Shown here: positions 1-4,755 of the stretch, piece after piece | Layout: each line of letters starts with the position of its first letter | How positions within the stretch are numbered: the stretch's first letter is position 1 | Assembly (NCBI GenBank): GCA_005885025.1 | Contig: VAYC01000010.1 | Location: forward strand, 1,612-8,560 | Length of the DNA stretch: 6,949 bases | Source of the DNA: Actinomycetota bacterium | Lineage (GTDB): Bacteria; Actinomycetota; UBA4738 | Direction of reading: 5' to 3' | Notes under the pieces: model-generated | The model's input: only the letters and a program-made list of their open reading frames with translations | Told to the model about the DNA's origin: nothing | Databases searched by the model: none | Made by a program: the position numbers and the translations under genes

Positions 1-618
1 CAGTACTCGCCGACCAGCGAGGAGGGCAAGGTCACCAAGTCGACCCCCTTCGGCTCGCTGGACCACCCCTTCAACCCGGTCGCGCTCGCCCTGGGGGCGG
101 AGGCCACCTTCGTGGCCCGGTCGATCGACATCGACCGCCAGCACTTGACCGACGTGCTCCGGCAGGCCACCGCGCATCCGGGGGCGGCGTTCATCGAGAT
201 CTATCAGAACTGCAACGTCTTCAACGACGACGCGTTCATCGCCCTCACCGGCAAGGAGACGAAGGGGCTGAACCAGATCCGGCTGGAGCACGGGAAGCCA
301 GTCGTGTTCGGCCCGAGCGGCGAGCGGTGCGTCTTCGTCGAGTTCGACGGTTCGCTCCGGACGGGGGACACGGCCGAGGTCCCCACCGAGCTCGTCTACG
401 TGCACGATGCCCACCGCGAGGAGCCGAGCGCGGCCTTCGCCCTGGCCCACCTGTCCACGGGCCCCACGCAGCCCACGGCGATCGGGGTATTCCGGGACGT
501 GGCCCGGCCGGTGTACGGAGAGCTCATGGATCGGCAGATCGAGATGGCCACCCAGAAGCTCGGCCAGGGCGACCTGGCCAAGCTCCTCCATTCCGGAGAC
601 ACCTGGGAAGTCAAGTAG
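1..618 (+). CDS. korB: 2-oxoglutarate:ferredoxin oxidoreductase, beta subunit (3' part)
   Basis: This is the C-terminal 205 residues of the TPP-binding beta subunit of a 2-oxoacid:ferredoxin oxidoreductase. The enzyme works with an alpha subunit (KorA) to oxidise 2-oxoglutarate and CoA to succinyl-CoA, reducing ferredoxin in the cytoplasm. The frame is open from base 1, so the gene starts outside the window; the usual N-terminal TPP and first FeS Cys motifs are off the left edge. Visible signatures are QYSPTSEEGK at the very start, KSTPFGSLDHPFNP (residues 13-26) and the IYQNCNVFND block (residues 67-76). Cys71 there matches the distal fourth [4Fe-4S] ligand known in archaeal OFOR beta subunits. 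The long tail (residues 100-205) is typical of bacterial KorB. KorA is expected immediately upstream but cannot be seen. Substrate assignment to 2-oxoglutarate rather than pyruvate rests on overall KorB resemblance. Confidence 0.9.
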   Translation, partial: QYSPTSEEGKVTKSTPFGSLDHPFNPVALALGAEATFVARSIDIDRQHLTDVLRQATAHPGAAFIEIYQNCNVFNDDAFIALTGKETKGLNQIRLEHGKPVVFGPSGERCVFVEFDGSLRTGDTAEVPTELVYVHDAHREEPSAAFALAHLSTGPTQPTAIGVFRDVARPVYGELMDRQIEMATQKLGQGDLAKLLHSGDTWEVK

Positions 619-627
619 CGAGCCCTT

Positions 628-1500
628 TCACCCCGGCCAGTTGTCGGCGCTGGACGCCGCTCGAGACCCCGCCCGGCACGCCTCCTCGAGTGCGCCCTCC
701 GGGCCGGCGCCGCGGGCCAGCGCCGCCAGCAGCGCGCCGTCGAATGCGTCCCCGGCTCCCGTTGTGTCCTCGGCTTCGACGACCCCGGCCCTGGCGGAGA
801 ACATCCTGCCTCCTTGGACCAGCACCGCTCCCTCCGGCCCGAGCTTCACGCAGGCCCTCCCGTATCGCTTCGCCAGCTCGGAGGCAGCCTCCAGGACGGG
901 CAGGCGGGTGAGCGTCTCCGCCTCCCTGGCGTTGGCCAGGATCAGGTTGGCGCCCTGCGTGGCGGCCAGGAAGCGATCCGACCCGTAGGCCTCGACCAGC
1001 GGCCACGACGCCGGATCGACCGCCACCACCGGGGCCTCGGCCCGGGTCAGCGCGGCAACCCCCGCCGGCTCCGAGCCGGGATCGAAGAACGCGTATCCGG
1101 ACACGAGCACGGCCCTCGCTCGGAGCCTGGCCGGGAGATCCGCCGGCGACAGGTGCCCATTGGCTCCCCGGTCCGCCACCATCGAGCGCTCGCCGTCCTG
1201 ACGAACCACGAGCAGAGTCCCCGTCCTGGCCTCCGCGTCGACGGTGAGGGAAGCTTCCACGCCGCGTTCTTCCACCGCGTCCCGCAGGAGCCTGCCGGCC
1301 AGATCCGCGCCGACCCGTCCGTACACGTGGGTGTGGGCCCCGGCCGCGGCGGCCCACACAGCCGCGTTGGCTCCCGAGCCTCCCGGGCGTATCCGCACCT
1401 CGCCGGGGACGTCACCACCTGTGACCAGCGCCCGGGCCGCCACGCTGACGTCGACCATGAGGTCTCCGACCACGATGACATCCGGTCCACCCCCCTCCAT
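628..1500 (-). CDS. PfkB-family carbohydrate/nucleoside kinase
   Basis: A 290-residue ATP-dependent kinase of the ribokinase/PfkB fold, expected to phosphorylate a sugar or nucleoside hydroxyl in the cytoplasm. The N-terminus has the first strand VIVVGDLMVDV (residues 8-18). The family signature 1 region is RPGGSGAN (38-45). NAREAE (190-195) supplies the NxxE magnesium motif, and DTTGAGDAF (245-253) is signature 2, with the anion hole GAGD and catalytic base Asp251. Length is normal for the family. The ATG at 1498-1500 has no clear Shine-Dalgarno, but it lies 31 bases after the stop of the upstream aldo/keto reductase gene, so coupled translation in one transcript is likely. The gene is convergent with korB, only 9 bases away. 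The substrate cannot be read from sequence: ribose, adenosine and other sugars are all possible. Confidence 0.88.
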   Translation of the reverse strand: MEGGGPDVIVVGDLMVDVSVAARALVTGGDVPGEVRIRPGGSGANAAVWAAAAGAHTHVYGRVGADLAGRLLRDAVEERGVEASLTVDAEARTGTLLVVRQDGERSMVADRGANGHLSPADLPARLRARAVLVSGYAFFDPGSEPAGVAALTRAEAPVVAVDPASWPLVEAYGSDRFLAATQGANLILANAREAETLTRLPVLEAASELAKRYGRACVKLGPEGAVLVQGGRMFSARAGVVEAEDTTGAGDAFDGALLAALARGAGPEGALEEACRAGSRAASSADNWPG

Positions 1501-1531
1501 GACCAGGGCATTGTCGCCCGCGGGATGGGGG

Positions 1532-2470
1532 CTAGGCGAAGATGGCCTCGATCTCCAGAAGCGTCTCTTCGTCCAGGCGAAGGTCGCCGGCCGCCCCGTT
1601 GCTCGCGACGTGGGAGGAGTTCCGGCTCCCCGCGATGGCCGCGGTCACGCCGCGCTGTTCGACGACCCAGCGGAGGGCCAAGGCCGCCAGGCTCGTGCCG
1701 AGTCGCTCGGCGGTGGGCCGGAGCCGGTCGACCTTCCCCAGGTTGGCCTGGAGGTTCCGGGAGGCGAACAGGCGCGAGTAGGCGCCCATGCCCATGGTGC
1801 CGCTTCGCCAGTCCCTCGGGTGGAAGGCCGTGTCTGTCCGGATGGCGCCGGTCAGCAGGCCGTAGGCGAGCGGTCCATACGCCAGGTAGCCCGTTCCCTT
1901 CTCGGCAAGCCCCGGGAGGAGCCGGCGGGCGTCCTCCCGGTACAACAGAGAGAACTCGTTCTGGACCGATTCCACCGGCCGGATGGCCTCACACCGCTCG
2001 ATCAAGGGCCGATCGAAGTTGGACACACCGATGTGGAGGGCGAGGCCCTCGTCCTGGAGGTCGGCCATGGCCCCCCATGTCTCCTCGACCGGCACGGAGC
2101 CGTCCGGCCAGTGGAGCTGGTAGAGATCGACCCGGTCGGCGCCCAGGCGGGCCAGCGAGCCGCGGATGGCCGCCTTCACCTGCTCCGGCCGGAACCCCGA
2201 TCCGGCCGGGCGGGGGGCCACCTTGGTGAACAAGTGGACCTCTTCGCCCCGACCTCGGATCGCCCTCCCCACGAGCTCCTCCGAGCGGCCGTCCCCGTAC
2301 ACCTCGGCGGTGTCGATCCAGTTCATCCCTGCGCTCAGGGCTGCATGGATCGCCTGCACCACGGCCTCGTCGGACTCGTTCGGTCCCCACATGTCGCCGC
2401 CGGCCTCCCAGGCGCCGTATCCCACCACTGAGATCTCCGGCCCTTCCTTGCCCAGCGTTCGCCGCTCCAT
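1532..2470 (-). CDS. Aldo/keto reductase
   Basis: A 312-residue TIM-barrel NADPH-dependent oxidoreductase of the aldo/keto reductase superfamily, reducing aldehyde or ketone groups. The catalytic tetrad is complete: Asp53 and Tyr58 in WIDTAEVYG (51-59), Lys83 in FTKV, and His120 in LHWPDG. Later landmarks are GVSNF (148-152), Gln170-Asn171 and the cofactor-binding AIAGSRNSSH stretch (278-287). The ATG at 2468-2470 was chosen because MERRTLGKEGPEIS is the normal family N-terminus. It is preceded by GGAGGG (complement of 2474-2479). The open frame continues about 100 codons further upstream, but that extension has no family character. This is the first gene of a probable two-gene transcript with the PfkB kinase. 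The physiological substrate is unknown; members of this group act on many sugars and xenobiotic carbonyls. Confidence 0.9.
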   Translation of the reverse strand: MERRTLGKEGPEISVVGYGAWEAGGDMWGPNESDEAVVQAIHAALSAGMNWIDTAEVYGDGRSEELVGRAIRGRGEEVHLFTKVAPRPAGSGFRPEQVKAAIRGSLARLGADRVDLYQLHWPDGSVPVEETWGAMADLQDEGLALHIGVSNFDRPLIERCEAIRPVESVQNEFSLLYREDARRLLPGLAEKGTGYLAYGPLAYGLLTGAIRTDTAFHPRDWRSGTMGMGAYSRLFASRNLQANLGKVDRLRPTAERLGTSLAALALRWVVEQRGVTAAIAGSRNSSHVASNGAAGDLRLDEETLLEIEAIFA

Positions 2471-2489
2471 TCGCCCTCCGAGGTCGAAA

Positions 2490-2506
2490 GGCCGGTCCGA
2501 CCGGCC
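2490..2506. promoter_or_regulatory. Perfect 17-base palindrome in the aldo/keto reductase leader
   Basis: The sequence GGCCGGTC-C-GACCGGCC is a perfect inverted repeat with 8-base arms around one central base. It lies about 10 bases upstream of the reductase ribosome binding site on the minus strand. It could be a repressor operator or, in RNA, a very stable hairpin (7 pairs, 3-base loop) just before the Shine-Dalgarno. GC-rich DNA makes chance palindromes more likely. Confidence 0.35.
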
Positions 2507-2547
2507 GGCTCGAGGCTCTCTCGCCCAAGTCGATTGGACACGAACGG

Positions 2548-2553
2548 TATCAT
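2548..2553 (+). promoter_or_regulatory. Possible -10 element for the 62-residue zinc protein
   Basis: TATCAT fits the actinobacterial TAnnnT -10 pattern and sits in the only AT-rich patch of the 162-base divergent intergenic region. It would give a leader of about 70 bases. No convincing -35 is present at 16-18 bases upstream. The element is flanked by the inverted arms GAACGG (2542-2547) and CCGTTC (2560-2565). A minus-strand promoter for the reductase must also lie in this region but could not be assigned. Confidence 0.3.
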
Positions 2554-2632
2554 TAGGCGCCGTTCCACCTTGGTCCGGTGTTTGCTCCGGGACGGCGCAG
2601 GGAACGAGGGGGATCCCGGAGGGGGTCGTTCG

Positions 2633-2821
2633 GTGCAGAAGGATGCGAGGGACAGACCCTCCATCGAGGAAGTGCTGGCGGCCCGGCCGGCCCGCGTCTC
2701 CGGCGTTCGCAAGTGTCCCGAGTGCGGCGTCCGCCTCTCGCAGTACAACCCGGGGCCGAACTGCTGGCAGCACACGATCGGCTGGCCGTGGCGGGGGCCG
2801 TCGGCGAAGCCTCGCTTCTAG
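2633..2821 (+). CDS. Small CCCH zinc-binding protein, function unknown
   Basis: A 62-residue protein starting at GTG 2633, chosen because GGAGGGGG (2618-2625) precedes it with 7-base spacing. A longer in-frame ATG at 2534 adds a low-complexity, unsupported N-terminus. The first 20 residues look helical (PSIEEVLAARPARV). The core is KCPECGVRLSQYNPGPNCWQHT, giving ligands in the pattern C-x2-C-x12-C-x2-H. This resembles the zinc knuckle (CxxCGxxLSxYNPG...C) that I recall at the ends of some actinobacterial helix-turn-helix regulators, but here no helix-turn-helix is attached. The short C-terminal tail is Trp- and Pro-rich (GWPWRGPS). It is transcribed divergently from the aldo/keto reductase and convergently to the aquaporin. 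Its role is unknown; nucleic-acid binding or a protein-protein adaptor is a guess. Confidence 0.7.
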   Translation: MQKDARDRPSIEEVLAARPARVSGVRKCPECGVRLSQYNPGPNCWQHTIGWPWRGPSAKPRF

Positions 2822-2850
2822 GTTCCCGGCACGCCAGCTCGAGGACCGGC

Positions 2851-2863
2851 CGAGCGTCGCTCG
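2851..2863. terminator. Weak stem-loop between convergent genes
   Basis: In the 45-base gap between the stops of the zinc protein and the aquaporin, CGAGC-GTC-GCTCG can form a 5-pair hairpin with a 3-base loop. There is no T-run on either side. It is the only structure seen there and may serve as a bidirectional, U-tract-less terminator, or be chance. Confidence 0.2.
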
Positions 2864-2866
2864 AAG

Positions 2867-3601
2867 CTAGGGCAGGTTCTCCTCTGGTCCACCGCCGATC
2901 GGGGTCTCGGTCCTCGGCGCAGCCACCCGCCGTTCCCTGAGGAAGGCGAAGACGTAGATGCTGGCGGCCACCAACCCCCCGACGACCGGACCCACGACGT
3001 AGATCCAGTAGCCGGTCCAGGTCCCACCGACGAGTGCCGGACCGAAGGACCGAGCCGGGTTCATGCTCGCCCCGGTGAAGGGTCCCCCGACCAGGATGTC
3101 GAAGGCCAGCACCAGCCCGATCGGGAGGCCGGCCACCGACTTGAACACGCCCCGATCGTCGATGGCCGTGGCGAAGACCACGATGACCAGGAAGAAGGTC
3201 AGGATGGCCTCGAGCAGCACGGCCTGCCCGTTGCTGATCCCGTTCACCAAGGTGGCCCCCAGATGGGCCCGCCGCCAGTCCGCCTCGGGCATGACCCCGC
3301 GAAGGAGCGCCGCCCCGACCACGGCACCGGCGCGCTGGGTCACGATGTAGACACCGGCCCGGGCCGTCTCGATCTTCCCGGCCACCCACACGCTGATCGT
3401 GACGGCCGGGTTGAAGTGGCCCCCCGAGACGTGTCCGAAGCTCGACACCATGATGGCCAGGACCAGCCCGTGGGCCAGCGCTATCTGGACGAGCCCGGCG
3501 CCTCCTCCCTGGGTGGCGACCACCACGGATCCCGCGCCGATGAAGACGAGGGCCAGCGTTCCGATGAACTCGGATACCGCCTGCTCGGCGATCGATCGCA
3601 T
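2867..3601 (-). CDS. MIP-family channel (aquaporin) with TIP-like selectivity filter
   Basis: A 244-residue six-helix membrane channel of the major intrinsic protein family, passing water and possibly small neutral solutes. Both half-helix motifs are intact: GGHFNPAVT (NPA at 64-66) and ASMNPARSFGP (NPA at 181-183). Hydrophobic segments lie roughly at 8-30, 36-57, 83-101, 126-147, 155-173 and 196-222. A charged, Pro/Gly-rich tail follows. Aligning from the NPA motifs, the aromatic/arginine filter positions are His44, Ile169, Ala178 and Arg184. That is the pattern of plant tonoplast aquaporins, not the Phe/His/Thr/Arg of AqpZ. The start at ATG 3599-3601 follows AAAGGAGG (complement of 3606-3613) with 4-base spacing and matches the normal family N-terminus; the frame runs open further upstream without family similarity. 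It is divergent from the receiver-domain operon, sharing a 111-base regulatory region. Confidence 0.93.
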   Translation of the reverse strand: MRSIAEQAVSEFIGTLALVFIGAGSVVVATQGGGAGLVQIALAHGLVLAIMVSSFGHVSGGHFNPAVTISVWVAGKIETARAGVYIVTQRAGAVVGAALLRGVMPEADWRRAHLGATLVNGISNGQAVLLEAILTFFLVIVVFATAIDDRGVFKSVAGLPIGLVLAFDILVGGPFTGASMNPARSFGPALVGGTWTGYWIYVVGPVVGGLVAASIYVFAFLRERRVAAPRTETPIGGGPEENLP

Positions 3602-3649
3602 CACGCCTCCTTTCGCCCGGGACCGGACGGGCTCGGCCCTGCGGGGCCA

Positions 3650-3655
3650 AGCGTA
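3650..3655 (-). promoter_or_regulatory. Candidate -10 element for the aquaporin gene
   Basis: On the minus strand TACGCT fits TAnnnT and would start transcription about 40 bases before the aquaporin ATG. No good -35 match is present; the position expected for it overlaps the palindrome at 3671-3685. A short hairpin (GGCCC-TGCG-GGGCC, 3635-3648) would fall at or near the 5' end of the leader. Confidence 0.25.
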
Positions 3656-3670
3656 GCGGTCGGCAGCGCT

Positions 3671-3685
3671 CCGTTCCCGGAACGG
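3671..3685. promoter_or_regulatory. Perfect 15-base palindrome, candidate operator
   Basis: CCGTTCC-C-GGAACGG is a perfect inverted repeat with 7-base arms in the divergent region between the aquaporin and the receiver-domain operon. If transcription of the operon starts at its GTG (3713), this covers -42 to -28, the usual place for a repressor or activator overlapping the -35. It would also cover the -35 zone of the opposing aquaporin promoter. The binding protein is unknown. Confidence 0.4.
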
Positions 3686-3699
3686 GTCGGGGGGATCGG

Positions 3700-3705
3700 T
3701 ACAAT
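3700..3705 (+). promoter_or_regulatory. -10 element for a probable leaderless operon transcript
   Basis: TACAAT matches the sigma-70-type -10 (TAnnnT) and ends 7 bases before the GTG at 3713. That is the spacing expected if the first base of the start codon is the transcription start. No Shine-Dalgarno precedes the GTG, which agrees with leaderless translation, a common arrangement in Actinomycetota. No recognisable -35 hexamer is seen. Confidence 0.5.
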
Positions 3706-3712
3706 TCAGCGC

Positions 3713-4105
3713 GTGAGGGCCCTGATGATCTCGGCCGATCCGAACGTCCGCGAATGGATGGCGCTGGCGTTGCGGAGCGTGGCCCGCCGGACCGGGCAGA
3801 CCTTCGAGGTGCTGGAGGCCCGCGACGGGCTGGCCGGGATGTCCATGGCGTGGCGGCACCGGCCGGACGTGGTCGTGGCCGACGAGATCACCAGCCGGGC
3901 GGGCGCTTTCGCGGTGGCCCGAGACCTCAAGGCTGCCGATCCACCCTTCCCCGGCCTCGTCATCATCCTGCTCGAGCGCCCAGAGGATCAGTGGCTGGCC
4001 CGATGGTCCGGGGCAGACGCGTGGTTCGTGAAGCCGGTCAACCCCTTCGAGCTGGCGGACGCGGTGGGCGCGTCCCTCGAGGCGCGAGGCGAGGAGGCCG
4101 TGTGA
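3713..4105 (+). CDS. Atypical stand-alone response-regulator receiver domain
   Basis: A 130-residue single-domain CheY-like protein with no output domain. Strand 1 and the start of helix 1 (VRALMISADPNVRE) align without gaps to the canonical pattern RILVVDDDPxVRE. The phosphoacceptor position is kept as Asp57 in PDVVVADE (51-58), and the conserved lysine is Lys108 in WFVKPVNPFEL. However, the two acidic residues that hold magnesium are replaced by Ser7 and Ala8, and the Thr/Ser at the end of strand 4 is Leu87 (VIILLER). Normal phosphotransfer is therefore doubtful, and it may act as a pseudo-receiver binding a partner constitutively. The GTG at 3713 was chosen because it gives the exact family N-terminus and fits the -10 at 3700; the upstream open frame has no family content. 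It is the first gene of the operon, and its stop overlaps the next start by 4 bases. No histidine kinase is in the window. Confidence 0.82.
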   Translation: MRALMISADPNVREWMALALRSVARRTGQTFEVLEARDGLAGMSMAWRHRPDVVVADEITSRAGAFAVARDLKAADPPFPGLVIILLERPEDQWLARWSGADAWFVKPVNPFELADAVGASLEARGEEAV

Positions 4106-4392
4106 AGATCAAGATCATCCACACGGAATGCGGACGGGAGATCCTCGTGCGGCAGATCCTCGAGACCGGGGGCCACTGTCCGTGGGACGGCAAGCCGTTC
4201 AGCAAGGACTACACGGCCGTTCTGGCCGATGCCCTCGAGACCGCCGAGAACGCTGGGAACGTGTTGGAGAACGCGCTCGAGAAGATCGCCGGCATGGACC
4301 CGGCCATGACGATCCAGCCCCGGTCGGTGCTGGGGGAGAGCCAAGCCCAGATCGAGGCGCTGAACGACCACGGGAAAGACGGGCGCCGATGA
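4102..4392 (+). CDS. Small protein with degenerate zinc ribbon, function unknown
   Basis: A 96-residue protein starting at GTG 4102, overlapping the receiver-gene stop as GTGA and preceded by GAGGAGG (4091-4097). I do not recognise a named family. The N-terminus contains two half-knuckles, HTECGRE (7-13) and CPWDGKPF (26-33). Compared with an ordinary CxxCG...CxxCG zinc ribbon, the first Cys is His7 and the last is Asp29. Candidate ligands are therefore His7, Cys10, Cys26 and Asp29, with His25 also nearby. Residues 36-65 form a probable amphipathic helix (AVLADALETAENAGNVLENALEKI) that could dimerise or bind a partner. The tail is polar and likely flexible. Its stop overlaps the next start (ATGA), so it is translationally coupled on both sides. 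Metal binding and any role are inference. Confidence 0.75.
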   Translation: MKIKIIHTECGREILVRQILETGGHCPWDGKPFSKDYTAVLADALETAENAGNVLENALEKIAGMDPAMTIQPRSVLGESQAQIEALNDHGKDGRR

Positions 4393-4625
4393 CCACGCAC
4401 GCCTCCGGATCTCCCGGCGATCAGGCGCAAAACGCGTACGGGGTCGAGCTGCACGAGGGTGAGCTTGGATGGGAGGTCAGGATCCTGGATCCCGATCGAG
4501 CCATTGCATGGTCGCGGTCGTGCACCGACGAGACCGAGGCTCGGACGCTGGCCTCCACGATCCGCCAGCACATCTACTGGCTGTCCCCGACGAAGTTCCG
4601 CAACTACTACCGGCTGGCGGGGTAG
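4389..4625 (+). CDS. Conserved-looking 78-residue protein, function unknown
   Basis: Begins at ATG 4389, which shares ATGA with the stop of the preceding gene. The first 16 residues are polar and probably disordered. The rest looks like a small alpha/beta domain: strand GVELHEG (18-24), strand GWEVRILDP (27-35), strand IAWSRSC (39-45), a helix over ETEARTLASTIRQHIYW (48-64), and an aromatic C-terminus FRNYYRLAG (70-78). There is only one Cys, no signal peptide and no membrane segment. No Shine-Dalgarno stands out, so expression probably depends on coupling to the upstream gene. I cannot assign it to a known domain. The dense Tyr/Trp/Arg cluster near the end could be an interaction or ligand surface. 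Reality as a gene is supported by the overlap architecture and sensible composition rather than by recognised homology. Confidence 0.7.
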   Translation: MTTHASGSPGDQAQNAYGVELHEGELGWEVRILDPDRAIAWSRSCTDETEARTLASTIRQHIYWLSPTKFRNYYRLAG

Positions 4626-4634
4626 GGGAGGACG

Positions 4635-4742
4635 ATGGGCTTCAACCCCATGCAGCCGGGGAAGATCAAGCGGGCGGACCTGCTGATGTTCCTGTTCGGC
4701 CTGGTGCTCATCGCGGCTGCCCTGGCCTGGGTGCTCCACTGA
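4635..4742 (+). CDS. 35-residue single-pass membrane microprotein
   Basis: ATG 4635 to TGA 4740-4742 encodes 35 residues. A short Gly/Asn/Pro-containing start (MGFNPMQPG) is followed by a basic patch (KIKR, 10-13) and one strongly hydrophobic helix over about residues 16-34 (LLMFLFGLVLIAAALAWVL), ending in His35 before the stop. Basic residues before the helix predict N-terminus in, C-terminus out. GGGGAGG (4625-4631) sits just before the ATG, an unusually short spacing of 3 bases. The gene lies 9 bases after the previous stop and 13 bases before trpD, inside the operon. From memory, similar MGFNP-starting tiny membrane proteins occur in other Actinomycetota, but I cannot verify this. It could anchor a partner from the operon at the membrane, or be a small subunit of an unseen complex. 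Confidence 0.65.
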   Translation: MGFNPMQPGKIKRADLLMFLFGLVLIAAALAWVLH

Positions 4743-4755
4743 TCGCACCAGCCAC

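Noticed and set aside
814..2229. 471-codon plus-strand open frame opposite the PfkB kinase and aldo/keto reductase
   Set aside because: The product is Arg/Pro/Gly low-complexity and antisense to two clearly recognised enzymes.
2534..2632. Longer start (ATG 2534) for the zinc protein
   Set aside because: There is no ribosome binding site, the candidate -10 lies inside the added segment, and the GTG at 2633 has a strong Shine-Dalgarno at good spacing.
2471..2773. N-terminal extension of the aldo/keto reductase to an ATG at 2773
   Set aside because: The extra 101 residues have no family similarity and would read antisense through the zinc protein. The ATG at 2470 has a Shine-Dalgarno and the normal family start.
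3635..3648. GGCCC-TGCG-GGGCC hairpin in the aquaporin leader as a riboswitch
   Set aside because: It is a single 5-pair GC stem with no further structure or aptamer-like conserved core; such stems are common in this composition.
3263..3712. Upstream extension of the receiver-domain frame
   Set aside because: It lies antisense to the aquaporin and is low-complexity. The GTG at 3713 starts exactly at receiver strand 1.
3602..3859. N-terminal extension of the aquaporin to 3859
   Set aside because: The extension overlaps the receiver gene antisense, while the ATG at 3601 has an excellent AAAGGAGG and the family N-terminus.
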